A DNA stretch of 64,000 nt from Blautia sp. (GCA_017463155.1 JAFTPT010000042.1:1-64000); one strand, 5' to 3'; shown: positions 23,706-32,934, counted from the stretch's first letter. The notes: generated by a model from the sequence alone, not told the origin. Translations and numbers: made by a program.

Positions 23706-25037
23706 TCAAGGAAGCGCTGACGGCGCCATCAGGAGGATCTGCACGGAAAAAACCTGCTCCTCCGTATCGATCCGGATGCTACCGTTGTATCGGGAGACAA
23801 TGGCGGAGGCCGAGTGCATGCCGGTCCCGTGTCCGTGGAGGAGAGAGCCGGGCAGACCATCGTTCAGAAGCTGGATCTCGCCTGCGTAGGGGTTTTCGAT
23901 GGAGAGCCCCAGCATGGATTCGGAGAGCATGCTGGAGGTGACGGTGATCTGGCGGCTTTCTTCGGGCAGGTCCTTGACCGCGTGAATCGCATTTTCGACC
24001 AGATTTCCAAGAAGCGCGCAGAGGTCTGCGTCCGCGAACGGGAGAGAGGCCGGGAGGGCCAGAGACCACCGGATCTGACAACCGGCCGCCTTCGCCTGCG
24101 CGTTATAGTGGGAGGCGATGGCCGAAATGGCGTTGTTCGGGCAGTACTGCGTAAAGTCGGATTCCGCAAGGCGTTCTAGCTTCTGCACGTATTCCAGAAG
24201 AGCCTCATGATCCTGTTCCTTCGCATACCGGCCGATGACCAGCATGTGATGACGGAAATCGTGATGCATGATCCGGGTTTCATCGATGTAGGCCTCCAGG
24301 TCCTCATAGCGCTTTCGTTCCATCTCCAGAAGATTGTTGTTGAGACGGAGACTCTCCTTTTCGGAGATCTGCGTCGCGATCCACCACAGGTTGTGGTAAT
24401 GATAGAGGACAGCTGCCGGAAACAGCGGGAGGACCAGCAGCATGACCGGACGGACACGCCCGGCCATGACCACCTCGGCATGCAGCGGATAGGAATAAAG
24501 GATCAGCAGATTGGCGACCAGGGCGACAATGATCTGTACCGGCCATATCCGGTCAATGTGGGAGTTGTCAAGCAGGGCCGGAAGCTTTCGGGAAAGGGTG
24601 CGCCAGAAGGCCAGGCCGAGCAGAAACGTAAACAGCAGGGTCAGGAGCGAAGAACGGATCGTAAAGGGCTGCCTGTCCAGGCCGATCTCCCACGGGGCGC
24701 TGAGATAGCGCGTATACAGAACACAGAAGGAGCCCAACATGCACCCGTTCAGAAAGCAGAAGGTCTTCTTGATCAGGGAAACGCTGTCCGAAGTCGTCAG
24801 AACATACAATAGAAAGAGCAGGGGCAGGGACGGAAACACAAAGACCGCGGAGGAAAGGCCAAAAAGAGCCGAAAGATATCCGCCGGCAGCCGAAAAGAGC
24901 AGAAGAGCAGCGGTGGCCAGTCCGTACACGCTGCTTTTTTTGTACCTGAAATGCGCCTGAAGCGGCCGGAGCGCGAACAGGATGGAGGGAAACAGGATCA
25001 GCAGTTCAAGGATATGACGGAGCACAGGATCATTCAT
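23706..25037 (-). CDS. GHKL-type sensor histidine kinase (AgrC/ComD-like)
   Basis: The 443-residue protein has a multi-pass N-terminal sensor (about seven hydrophobic segments within 1-220), a short coiled region, the H-box EDLEAYIDETRIMHHDFRHHMLVIG (phospho-acceptor His near 265), the N-box ALLGNLVENAIHAV and a G-box GHGTGMHSASAIV. This is the architecture of peptide-sensing kinases paired with LytTR regulators. Its ATG overlaps the stop of the regulator gene (ATGA). No AgrB/AgrD-like genes are seen, so the ligand is unknown. Confidence 0.9.
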   Translation of the reverse strand: MNDPVLRHILELLILFPSILFALRPLQAHFRYKKSSVYGLATAALLLFSAAGGYLSALFGLSSAVFVFPSLPLLFLLYVLTTSDSVSLIKKTFCFLNGCMLGSFCVLYTRYLSAPWEIGLDRQPFTIRSSLLTLLFTFLLGLAFWRTLSRKLPALLDNSHIDRIWPVQIIVALVANLLILYSYPLHAEVVMAGRVRPVMLLVLPLFPAAVLYHYHNLWWIATQISEKESLRLNNNLLEMERKRYEDLEAYIDETRIMHHDFRHHMLVIGRYAKEQDHEALLEYVQKLERLAESDFTQYCPNNAISAIASHYNAQAKAAGCQIRWSLALPASLPFADADLCALLGNLVENAIHAVKDLPEESRQITVTSSMLSESMLGLSIENPYAGEIQLLNDGLPGSLLHGHGTGMHSASAIVSRYNGSIRIDTEEQVFSVQILLMAPSALP

Positions 25038-25774
25038 CGGGACATGCCTCTTTTCATACGGGAGATCTGGTACTGGGTAAAGCGCGCGATCAGCTGTGCG
25101 CGGTCCCGGACACGTAAGGCGCAGGAAGGACCGGCCTTCATCAAAAATGCATCACCGTTCAGGGACAGGACGTGATCCATATTGACCAGGATGCCCCGGT
25201 TGCAGGTAAGAAACCGCGGATCATCCATCAGCATTTTCTGAAGCTCCGAAAAAGTCATAATGGAGCGGATCACCTGCCGGTCCGTTGTATGAACCTCCAG
25301 CGAATGCCCGGAGGACAGAACGGATACGATCTTGGAGAGGGGGACGGACAGGGAATTGTAGGCGCAGCGGATGTCGACGACGGGCTCGGACAGATGGAGG
25401 ATCCGTCCGGCTTCCTTCAGCACACGGGCAATGTCCTCCCTTCCGCAGGGCTTAACCAGGTAATCGAAGGGATGCAGCGGAAAGGTATCAAAGGCATGCT
25501 CCCGAGAGGAGGTTATAAAAACCAGAAGAAGAGCCGGATCCTCCGCCCGAATCGCACGGGCAAGCTCGATGCCGGTCATCCCCTTCATATAGATATCCAG
25601 GAAGACAAGCTGAAACATGCCGGGCCGGAACACCCGGAGGAACTCCTCTGCAGACAGATATGGGTGCAGACGGACAGAGGCGTTTTTTTCCTCGGACAGG
25701 ATCGAGATCTCCTCCTTCAGCCATTCAAGATCAGGCCGGTCATCATCGACAAGGGCTATATGGATCGTATTCAC
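25034..25774 (-). CDS. LytTR-family response regulator (AgrA-like)
   Basis: The 246-residue protein has a receiver domain (about 3-125, acidic DDD near 10-12, phospho-acceptor in VFLDIYMKGMTG, Lys in YLVKPCG) and a C-terminal LytTR DNA-binding domain (about 140-242). The start is GTG at 25774 behind AGGAGGAAG; no ATG fits. It is the first gene of a two-gene operon with the GHKL kinase. The divergent neighbour encodes a secreted acidic protein. Confidence 0.9.
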   Translation of the reverse strand: MNTIHIALVDDDRPDLEWLKEEISILSEEKNASVRLHPYLSAEEFLRVFRPGMFQLVFLDIYMKGMTGIELARAIRAEDPALLLVFITSSREHAFDTFPLHPFDYLVKPCGREDIARVLKEAGRILHLSEPVVDIRCAYNSLSVPLSKIVSVLSSGHSLEVHTTDRQVIRSIMTFSELQKMLMDDPRFLTCNRGILVNMDHVLSLNGDAFLMKAGPSCALRVRDRAQLIARFTQYQISRMKRGMSR

Positions 25775-25824
25775 TTGCTTCCTCCTGACTGCAGCAGCTT
25801 TTACGCGTGGACACTACATAAAAG

Positions 25825-25833
25825 TATACCATA
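25825..25833 (-). promoter_or_regulatory. Extended -10 promoter of the two-component operon
   Basis: On the minus strand TGG-TATACT (TATACT at 25830-25825) forms an extended -10 element about 50 bp before the GTG start. No good -35 box is seen at 17 bp, consistent with an activator-dependent or extended -10 promoter. Confidence 0.45.
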
Positions 25834-25876
25834 GAACAGGCAAATGAAATAGTGAAAAATCAAAACCCACTCGTGA

Positions 25877-25918
25877 AGGATCGTTGACGTTTATGCGGAT
25901 GCGGTTGCTAACGATCCT
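25877..25918. promoter_or_regulatory. Spaced inverted repeat upstream of the secreted-protein promoter
   Basis: AGGATCGTT (25877-25885) and AACGATCCT (25910-25918) are perfect complements 24 bp apart. The right arm overlaps the -35/spacer region of the promoter of the secreted protein. GTT cores at 25883 and 25904 are 21 bp apart, the spacing usual for LytTR half-sites, though the flanks fit the consensus poorly. Confidence 0.45.
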
Positions 25919-25933
25919 GCAATAATGTATAAT
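25905..25933 (+). promoter_or_regulatory. Promoter of the secreted acidic protein
   Basis: TTGCTA (25905-25910) and consensus TATAAT (25928-25933) are 17 bp apart. The end of the -10 box runs into a perfect palindrome that covers the transcription start. Confidence 0.65.
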
Positions 25934-25951
25934 TTAAACGTTGTTTAAATT
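25931..25951. promoter_or_regulatory. Palindromic operator candidate at the transcription start
   Basis: AATTTAAAC (25931-25939), GTT, GTTTAAATT (25943-25951): perfect 9-bp arms around a 3-bp centre. The placement over +1 is that of a repressor site. The protein that binds it is not identified. Confidence 0.6.
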
Positions 25952-25993
25952 GATTTATCTGCATATGAACTGCAGACAACAGGAGGAATGAAA

Positions 25994-26608
25994 ATGAAAA
26001 AACGTTTGGTTATGTTCCTGACACTTGCCATGATGTCCAGCTTCGTGTTCGGCGGGACTTCCGTATTTGCCGAAGCGGCCGAGGAGACCGAAGCGGCCGA
26101 GGAGACCGAAGCGACCGAAGCGACCGAAGCGACTGAAGCTGCGGCAGAAGTGGTGGAGCTGAACTGGAGTGATGTCGAGGGTCAGATCAAAGAAAGCGGG
26201 ATCGAGGGAGATTTCGTGACCTTCGATCAGATCGCCATGAAGGTATGGGTACCTGCCGTCCTGAAGGAAGTGGAGCTGACGGAAGAGGATGTGGAGAACG
26301 GCTATATCGGCTACTATGCGACGGATGACCAGGCAGCAGCCATGGCGATCGTCTATGTCAATGTGGACGGCATGGATCTTGATGCGTATACAGAGAAGTT
26401 GGCCGAGGATCCGGATGTCAAGGATCCGTCCCGTATGGTCATCAACGGCTATGACTGCCTGAACTATGATCTGGAGAGCAATGATTCCACCAATGTCGCT
26501 TTCGCGACAGAGCAGGGCGCGATCCTGGAGTTCACCTTCTCGCCGATGTCCGACGAAGGCTTTGCTTCGACTGCCAGCCTGATGGCTGCTTCGATCCAGC
26601 CGGAATAA
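25994..26608 (+). CDS. Secreted acidic protein with Glu-Ala-Thr repeats, unknown function
   Basis: The 204-residue product has a clear signal peptide (KKRLVMFLTLAMMSSFVFGGTSVFAEA), followed by a Glu-Ala-Thr tandem stretch (about 28-48, ETEATEATEATEA). A compact 150-residue domain follows without known motifs (VVELNWSDVEGQIKESG, VKDPSRMVINGYDCLNYDLE, and an end reading SLMAASIQPE). ATG 25994 is preferred over 25988 because AGGAGG at 25981-25986 is only 1 nt from the earlier codon and 7 nt from this one. The gene is divergent from the LytTR operon and has an operator-like palindrome at its promoter. Confidence 0.75.
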   Translation: MKKRLVMFLTLAMMSSFVFGGTSVFAEAAEETEAAEETEATEATEATEAAAEVVELNWSDVEGQIKESGIEGDFVTFDQIAMKVWVPAVLKEVELTEEDVENGYIGYYATDDQAAAMAIVYVNVDGMDLDAYTEKLAEDPDVKDPSRMVINGYDCLNYDLESNDSTNVAFATEQGAILEFTFSPMSDEGFASTASLMAASIQPE

Positions 26609-26637
26609 TCAAAGCCTGAAAAGCTGCATATGTTTCG

Positions 26638-26667
26638 AAAAGTGCCTCTGAAAAGGGGCACTTTTTT
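26638..26667 (+). terminator. Terminator after the secreted-protein gene
   Basis: Stem AAAAGTGCCTC (26638-26648) with GGGGCACTTTT (26655-26665, one G-U), ending in six T residues. Confidence 0.85.
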
Positions 26668-26734
26668 GATTGGTGGCATTTTTGGCCGGATTATGGTACG
26701 ATTACAGGAGAATGCCCGGAAAGGAGTCAGACCG

Positions 26735-27247
26735 ATGAAAGACGATATGATCCACAGCGAAGCAGCGCACGAAGAACGTCTGGACAGCCGCAGTGATTAC
26801 CGGCTGCTGCACAGCCAGCTTGAGGAACTATTGAAGGAGGAGACCTTTTACGTGTCGGCCATGAGCAATGCAAGTGCCCTTCTGATGGAAAGCCTTCCGG
26901 ACCTCAACTGGGCCGGGTTCTACCTGATGAAGGACGCTCAGCTGGTCGTCGGACCGTTTCAGGGAAGACCTGCCTGCATCCATATCCCCCTGGGAAAGGG
27001 CGTGTGCGGCCATGCGGCAGAAAAGGATCAGACCACGGTCGTTCCGGATGTTCATTCGTTTCCCGGTCATATCGCCTGTGACAGCGCGTCCAGATCCGAG
27101 ATCGTGATCCCGCTTCATGATCCCCGGGAACATGTGACCGCCGTACTCGATATCGACAGCCCGGTTCCCGACCGATTCAGCCGGGAGGACCGGGAGGGGC
27201 TGGAGACCTTTGCGGCCATACTGGAACAGCGGATCCGGTTCCGCTGA
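26735..27247 (+). CDS. Free methionine-(R)-sulfoxide reductase (GAF domain)
   Basis: GAF-fold enzyme reducing free Met-R-O with thioredoxin. The 170-residue protein has LNWAGFYLM and then GPFQGRPACIHIPLGKGVCG and VHSFPGHIACDSASRSEIVIPL. The three cysteines (in ACIHI, GVCG, IACD) correspond to the catalytic and resolving cysteines of E. coli fRMsr. ATG 26735 follows AAGGAG; the frame is open back to 26630 through the preceding terminator, which is not coding. It stands just ahead of the UvrA-like gene (30 bp), perhaps in one stress-linked transcript. Confidence 0.93.
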   Translation: MKDDMIHSEAAHEERLDSRSDYRLLHSQLEELLKEETFYVSAMSNASALLMESLPDLNWAGFYLMKDAQLVVGPFQGRPACIHIPLGKGVCGHAAEKDQTTVVPDVHSFPGHIACDSASRSEIVIPLHDPREHVTAVLDIDSPVPDRFSREDREGLETFAAILEQRIRFR

Positions 27248-27277
27248 TCATAATAACAGGAGTGAATAGAAACCAAT

Positions 27278-29776
27278 ATGAGTCATCGTCACTTACAGAT
27301 ACCAGATAATATAGAGATCCGGGGCGCCAGAGTCCACAACCTGAAAAACGTGGACGTGGATATCCCGCTGCACCGGATCGTCGGGATCGCCGGCGTATCC
27401 GGCTCCGGCAAATCCTCCCTGGCCCTGGGGGTGCTTTATGCGGAGGGCTCCAGGCGGTACCTTGAATCCCTGTCAACCTACACGAGGCGGAGAATGACCC
27501 AGGCCGAGCGTGCCCGGGTGGACGATGTCCGGTACGTCCCTGCGGCGCTGGCACTGCATCAGCGGCCCGGCGTTCCGGGCATCCGCAGCACCTTCGGGAC
27601 CTCGACGGAGCTGCTGAACAGTCTGCGGCTGCTGTTTTCAAGACTTTCGACCTACCGGTGTCCGAACGGACATGAGATCGGTCCGACCCTCGACCATGCG
27701 GCCGAGAAGGAGATCCGGTGCCCCGTCTGCCAGGAGATCGTCCCGACGATCGGGGCGGAGGAGCTGGCCTTCAACAGCGGCGGCGCATGCCCCGGATGCG
27801 ATGGGACAGGCGTTGTGCGGACGGTCGATGAGACGACGCTGGTCCCGGATGAGAGCCGCACGATCGACGAAGGGGCCGTAGCGCCGTGGCAGTCGCTGAT
27901 GTGGTCCCTGATGAAGGATATCGCCCGGGAGATGGGCGTCCGTACGGACGTTCCGTTCCGGGAGCTGACCGAAAAGGAGCGGGAGATCGTGTTTCACGGC
28001 CCTGCCGAAAAAAAGCACATTCTGTACATGAATGAAAAGACCAACACGGCCGGCGAGATGGACTTCACGTACTACAATGCCGTCTATACCGTGGAAAACG
28101 CGCTTTCCAGGGTGAAGGACGAGAAGGGCATGAAGCGCGTGGAAAAATTCCTGAAGACGGGGCCGTGCCCGATGTGCGGCGGGACAAGGCTTTCGGAACG
28201 CGCCCGGTCGCTGCGGCTTCGCGGGGTCTCCCTTGATCAGGTCTGCACACTTCCTCTGTCGGAGCTGATCGAATGGGTGAAGGGCGTACCGGAGTCCCTG
28301 CCGGAGGAGATGCGGCCGATGGCGGTCAGCATCTGCGAGGCCTTTCTGCATACGGCCAGGAGGCTGGTCGATCTCGGGCTTTCGTATCTGTCCCTGGACC
28401 GTGCTTCCTCCACCCTCTCGACGGGGGAACGGCAGCGGACACAGCTGGCCAGGGCCGTACGGAACAGGACGACGGGCGTCCTGTACGTGCTGGACGAGCC
28501 TTCGATCGGCCTGCATCCTTCCAACCTGGAGGGACTCTCCGGCGTGATGGAGGATCTGGTGGCGGACGGGAACTCCATCGTACTGGTGGATCATGATACA
28601 CAGGTCCTCTCCAGGGCGGACTGGCTGATCGAGCTGGGACCGGAGGCCGGCGCCGGAGGAGGCAGGATCATTGCCCGCGGGACGGTGGACGACCTGAAAA
28701 AGGATCCGGCTTCCATGATCGGACGGTTTCTTGACCCGCAGAGGGCCGCAATCGTCAGGGAACGGGCGGACAAGGAGCACCTGTTCGACCTCGGGACGAT
28801 CAGGCTGGAAACAAAGGAGATCCATACCGTCCGGCCGCTGTCGGCATGGTTCCCCAAGGGAAGGCTTTCGGTCGTGACAGGGGTTTCCGGCTCGGGAAAA
28901 ACAACGATGATCCTCGAGAGCCTGATCCCGGCGCTGGAGGCCTCTGTGGCCGGAAAACCACTCCCTGCCCATGTGGTTTCCGTTTCGGCGGAGGGGATCA
29001 GGCAGGTCAAGCTGATCGACGCGACGCCCATCGGGATCAATATCCGCTCCACCGTCGCGACCTACGCAAATGTGCATGACGAGCTTCGCAAGGTCTATGC
29101 CCGCAGCAAGGCCGCGAAGGAAATGAAATACAAAGCCGGCGATTTTTCATACAATACCGGAAAGCTTCGATGCCCCGTATGTGACGGGACCGGATCGATC
29201 AGCCTGGACGTACAGTTCCTTCCGGATGTGGATATCCCCTGCCCGGAATGCGGCGGGTCCCGTTATGCGAAGGAAGCCTACGCCATCCGACGGAACCAAA
29301 AGGGCGGGAACGGATGCTCTCTGCCGGAGCTGATGGCCTGCAGCGTGGATGAAGCCATTCCGCTGTGCGATGACCTGAAGACCGTCTGCAGCCGGCTTGA
29401 AACGCTGCATGATCTGGGGCTTGGCTACCTGACGCTCGGGGAGGAGACGCCGAGCCTGTCGGGAGGGGAGGCCCAGCGCCTGAAGCTGGCCAGCGAGATG
29501 GGCAGGGCACAGTCGGATTCGGTCTTCGTCTTTGACGAGCCCACGATCGGCCTTCATCCGCTGGACGTCCGGACCCTGCTGCAGGTGTTTCAGCATCTGA
29601 TCGGCCAGGGAGCGACGGTCATCGTGATCGAGCACGATCTGGATGTGATCAGAAATGCCGATTATATCGTGGACATGGGTCCCGGCGGTGGTAAAATGGG
29701 CGGACGGATCGTCGCCTGCGGAACCCCGGAGGAGATCAGAAACAATGCGAGCTCCATCACAGGACGGTATCTGTGA
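27278..29776 (+). CDS. UvrA2-like (class II) excinuclease ABC ATPase paralogue
   Basis: Double ABC ATPase of 832 residues against about 940 for housekeeping UvrA; the shortening is in the region of the UvrB-interaction domain, the mark of UvrA2/DrrC-type proteins linked to tolerance of DNA-binding drugs. It has Walker A GVSGSGKSS (about 39-47) and GVSGSGKTT (about 535-543), signature loops STGERQR and LSGGEAQR, and zinc-finger blocks CPMCGG and CPVCDG...CPECGG. No uvrB or uvrC is nearby, so an auxiliary role is likely. The aldo/keto reductase follows almost directly. Confidence 0.88.
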   Translation: MSHRHLQIPDNIEIRGARVHNLKNVDVDIPLHRIVGIAGVSGSGKSSLALGVLYAEGSRRYLESLSTYTRRRMTQAERARVDDVRYVPAALALHQRPGVPGIRSTFGTSTELLNSLRLLFSRLSTYRCPNGHEIGPTLDHAAEKEIRCPVCQEIVPTIGAEELAFNSGGACPGCDGTGVVRTVDETTLVPDESRTIDEGAVAPWQSLMWSLMKDIAREMGVRTDVPFRELTEKEREIVFHGPAEKKHILYMNEKTNTAGEMDFTYYNAVYTVENALSRVKDEKGMKRVEKFLKTGPCPMCGGTRLSERARSLRLRGVSLDQVCTLPLSELIEWVKGVPESLPEEMRPMAVSICEAFLHTARRLVDLGLSYLSLDRASSTLSTGERQRTQLARAVRNRTTGVLYVLDEPSIGLHPSNLEGLSGVMEDLVADGNSIVLVDHDTQVLSRADWLIELGPEAGAGGGRIIARGTVDDLKKDPASMIGRFLDPQRAAIVRERADKEHLFDLGTIRLETKEIHTVRPLSAWFPKGRLSVVTGVSGSGKTTMILESLIPALEASVAGKPLPAHVVSVSAEGIRQVKLIDATPIGINIRSTVATYANVHDELRKVYARSKAAKEMKYKAGDFSYNTGKLRCPVCDGTGSISLDVQFLPDVDIPCPECGGSRYAKEAYAIRRNQKGGNGCSLPELMACSVDEAIPLCDDLKTVCSRLETLHDLGLGYLTLGEETPSLSGGEAQRLKLASEMGRAQSDSVFVFDEPTIGLHPLDVRTLLQVFQHLIGQGATVIVIEHDLDVIRNADYIVDMGPGGGKMGGRIVACGTPEEIRNNASSITGRYL

Positions 29777-29802
29777 TGTCAAAAAAGGAAGGGGAATACG
29801 TG

Positions 29803-30951
29803 ATGCGATACAGAAAATTAGGAAAAACAGGACTTGACGTCAGCGAGATCGGGTTCGGAGGGGAATGGCTGGAGCGCCATGACGAGGCGGAATCCGTGGA
29901 GGTGGTCCGCTATGCGGCTTCGAAGGGCATCAACATCATCGACTGCTGGATGCCGGATCCGAAATCAAGGGATATCATCGGGAAGGCGATGGAGGGGAAC
30001 CGGGAGCACTGGATCGTGCAGGGACACATCGGCTCCACCTACCAGAACGGGCAGTATGTCCGCACCAGGGACATGAAGCAGGTGGTTCCGGCCTTCGAGG
30101 ATCTTCTTCGCAGGCTCCGCACGGATTACGTGGACCTGGGCATGATTCACTACGTCGATTCCAAGGAGGAGTGGGACAGATGCATGAATACGGATTATAT
30201 CCGGTATGTGAAGGAGCTGCATGAGCGCGGCGTCATCCGGCACATCGGCCTGTCCACGCACAATCCCGTGATCGGCAGAATGGCCGCGGAATCCGGCCTG
30301 GTGGAGATGATCCTGTTCTCCATCAATCCGGCCTTTGACATGCGTCCGGCCACGGAGGATCTCGATTCCATGTTTGAGGGATATGAAGGGGATTTCTCCG
30401 GCATCGATCCAGAGAGGGCCAGCTTTTACCAGCTCTGCGAGGAGAAGGAGATCGGCCTTACGGTCATGAAGGGATTCTTCGGCGGCAGGCTTTTCGATGC
30501 GAAGACCTCGCCCTTCGGGACGGCGTTTACGCCGGCACAGTGCATTCACTATGCGCTCACAAGGCCCGGCGTGACTTCGATCCTCTGCGGCTATGACACG
30601 AAGGAGCAGGTGGACGCGGCCGTCGCCTACGAGACCGCGTCGGAGGATGAGAAGGATTACGCGTCGGTGATCGCTTCGGCACCTTTGCATTCCTACAAGG
30701 GCCAGTGTACCTACTGCGGACACTGCAAGCCATGTCCCGAGAACATCGATATCGCCATGGTCAACAAGTTCTACGACCTGGCCTCGGCCCAGGAGAAGGT
30801 TCCGGAGAGCATCCAGGCCCACTATGATGCCCTGGAAACACCGGCCTCCGCCTGCATCGGCTGCCAGAGCTGTGAGACCAGATGTCCCTTCGGCGTCGGG
30901 ATCGCCGAACGGATGGAAAAAGCGGCGGCCCTGTTTGAAAAGAAGAACTGA
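29803..30951 (+). CDS. Aldo/keto reductase with C-terminal 4Fe-4S domain
   Basis: The 382-residue protein has an AKR TIM barrel (MRYRKLGKTGLDVSEIGFGG; DCWMPD in place of the common catalytic Tyr block; LGMIHYVDS with the conserved His; GVTSILCGYD) followed by a ferredoxin-like tail with CTYCGHCKPCP and CIGCQSCETRCP, so two clusters may bind. Such proteins are common in anaerobes; the substrate is unknown. ATG 29803 is favoured (AAGGAAGGGG upstream); ATG 29776, overlapping the uvrA2 stop, would add 9 residues. Confidence 0.85.
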   Translation: MRYRKLGKTGLDVSEIGFGGEWLERHDEAESVEVVRYAASKGINIIDCWMPDPKSRDIIGKAMEGNREHWIVQGHIGSTYQNGQYVRTRDMKQVVPAFEDLLRRLRTDYVDLGMIHYVDSKEEWDRCMNTDYIRYVKELHERGVIRHIGLSTHNPVIGRMAAESGLVEMILFSINPAFDMRPATEDLDSMFEGYEGDFSGIDPERASFYQLCEEKEIGLTVMKGFFGGRLFDAKTSPFGTAFTPAQCIHYALTRPGVTSILCGYDTKEQVDAAVAYETASEDEKDYASVIASAPLHSYKGQCTYCGHCKPCPENIDIAMVNKFYDLASAQEKVPESIQAHYDALETPASACIGCQSCETRCPFGVGIAERMEKAAALFEKKN

Positions 30952-30973
30952 GACCGGCCTACGCGGCCGGCGT

Positions 30974-31001
30974 GCGGAGAGGCTTATCTGAGCCTCTCCG
31001 C
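30974..31001. terminator. Terminator between convergent AKR and ABC genes
   Basis: A 10-bp perfect stem (GCGGAGAGGC at 30974-30983, GCCTCTCCGC at 30992-31001) followed by TGTTTT on the plus strand. It overlaps the last codons of the minus-strand ABC gene. Confidence 0.7.
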
Positions 31002-32774
31002 TGTTTTATACAGATGGCTGTAGATGCCGTCCATGGCCAGCAACTGTTCGTGGTTTCCTTCCTCCTCGATGCCGTTTTCGGTCAGGACGAAGATCCGGTC
31101 GGCGTCCCGGATGGTGGACAGCCGGTGGGCGACGGTGATGGTGGTACGGCCCTTTGCCAGGTCATTCAGGGCCTGGGCCACGGCAAATTCGCTCTCATTG
31201 TCGAGGGCGGAGGTGGCTTCGTCCAGGATGATGATGGAGGGGTCCTTCAGGAATACGCGGGCGATGCTGATCCGCTGCTTCTGGCCGCCGGACAGCTTGA
31301 CGCCCCGCTCGCCGATATAGGTATCATACCCGTTCGGCAGGGCACTGATGAACTCGTGCGCGCCGGCTTTCCGGGCGGCTTCGACCACCTCGCCGCGTGC
31401 AGCGGAGGGACGGCCGTAGATGATGTTCTCATAGACGGAGCCGGAGAACAGGTAGACATCCTGCTGGACCATGCCGATGTTCTGGCGAAGGCTCATCAGG
31501 GTATAGTCGCGGACGTCGGTCCCGTCGATGGTGACCGACCCGTCCGTGATGTCATAAAAACGGGGGATCAGGTTGCACAGCGTGGTCTTTCCGCTGCCGG
31601 ACGGTCCGACGATGGCGACCTTTTCACCGGGATGGATCTCCAGATCCAGGTGATGCAGGACCTCGGTATGGTCGTCCGCGTATTCAAAGGATACATCGTG
31701 AAAGACGATGTCGCCCCTCGGATCCTTCATCTCGACGGCGCCGTCGCGGCTGAAGATCTCCACATCGGCGTCCATGATCTGCAGGAAACGCTCGATGCCG
31801 GTCATGCCGCGCTGGAACTGCTCCGTAAATTCGACGATCCGCCGGATGGTGGCGATCATCATATTGACATACAGCACATAGACGACCAGGTCCTGGGGCT
31901 CGATCAGGCCCTTGTACAGAAAGATGCCGCCGGCGATGATCACTGCGAGGTACATGATCCCTTCAAAGACCAGTGTGGATACCTTAAAGACGCCCATGTA
32001 AAAATAGGTGTCTTTTTTGATGCCCAGGAACTTGTGGTTGTCCTTTTCAAACTTGTCCTCCTCCAGGTGCTCGTTCGCAAAGGCCTTGACCACCCGCTGG
32101 CCGAGGAGCGTATCCTCGATCCTGGCGTTCAGCTCCCCGATCTGCACCCGCTGCCGGCGGAAGGCGCTCCGCTGCCAGTGGTTCAGCTTGACGCAGACCA
32201 CCAGCATGACCGGGACGATGGCGAATATGATCAGCGTCAGCACCACATTGATCCGGGAGAGCAGGATAAAGGAGATTACGGCCTTGACGGCGGCGATGAA
32301 GAACTCCTCCGGGCAGTGATGCGAAAACTCCGTTACCTCAAACAGGTCGTTGGTGATCCGCCCCATGATCTGGCCGACCTTGGTATTGTTGTAATACCGG
32401 TCGGACAGCTTCTGCAGATGGGCGTAGGCGTCCCGCCGCATGTCGGTCTCGATCCTGGCGCCCATCACATGGCCGGTATACGCCATGTAATAGTTGGCGG
32501 CACAGTCGACGATCCGGAGCACGAAATAGACCAGCGCGATGCGAAGGATGTACCGGAGGGTCAGAAGCTCGATATGATTCATGCCCATATCGGTGATCCG
32601 GCGGATCATCATGGGCAGGATCAGCTCACACACGGTGGTGAGGGCAGCACAGGCGAGGTCCTTAAGCAGGGTAAAGGCGTAGGGTTTATAGTAGGGCGCG
32701 AAACGCCGAAGCAGCGTACCTGTATCATAATGCTTTTCCGGAATGGAAGGTCCGGGAACGGGGTTTTTGCTCAT
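30984..32774 (-). CDS. ABC exporter, half-transporter with fused permease and ATPase
   Basis: The 596-residue protein has six hydrophobic helices (about 35-320) and an ATPase domain with Walker A GPSGSGKTT (about 388-396), Q-loop RQNIGMVQQDVYLF, signature LSGGQKQR, Walker B IIILDEATSALD and switch His in VAHRLSTIR. It acts as a homodimer or with another half-transporter; the substrate is unknown (lipid, peptide and drug exporters share this form). The frame is open to 32948, but ATG 32774 preceded by AAAGGA gives the usual short cytoplasmic start. It is divergent from the trp leader. Confidence 0.9.
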   Translation of the reverse strand: MSKNPVPGPSIPEKHYDTGTLLRRFAPYYKPYAFTLLKDLACAALTTVCELILPMMIRRITDMGMNHIELLTLRYILRIALVYFVLRIVDCAANYYMAYTGHVMGARIETDMRRDAYAHLQKLSDRYYNNTKVGQIMGRITNDLFEVTEFSHHCPEEFFIAAVKAVISFILLSRINVVLTLIIFAIVPVMLVVCVKLNHWQRSAFRRQRVQIGELNARIEDTLLGQRVVKAFANEHLEEDKFEKDNHKFLGIKKDTYFYMGVFKVSTLVFEGIMYLAVIIAGGIFLYKGLIEPQDLVVYVLYVNMMIATIRRIVEFTEQFQRGMTGIERFLQIMDADVEIFSRDGAVEMKDPRGDIVFHDVSFEYADDHTEVLHHLDLEIHPGEKVAIVGPSGSGKTTLCNLIPRFYDITDGSVTIDGTDVRDYTLMSLRQNIGMVQQDVYLFSGSVYENIIYGRPSAARGEVVEAARKAGAHEFISALPNGYDTYIGERGVKLSGGQKQRISIARVFLKDPSIIILDEATSALDNESEFAVAQALNDLAKGRTTITVAHRLSTIRDADRIFVLTENGIEEEGNHEQLLAMDGIYSHLYKTAERLR

Positions 32775-32934
32775 TTCAGAAAGATTCCTTTCCACATACG
32801 ATGAAGGATCGGCAGGGTTTCCATGAAATCTTATCATAAAGTGGAAGGACTTGCCACAGGAAATCCCCGGCAGCCGGCAAAAGTGAGAGAATTGTAAATA
32901 TTGTGAATAAATTGTAAAATATCCCATGCAAAGG

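Noticed and set aside
28866-29776. Second half of the UvrA-like protein as a separate ABC gene
   Set aside because: The frame is continuous with the first half and both ATPase halves are needed in UvrA proteins.
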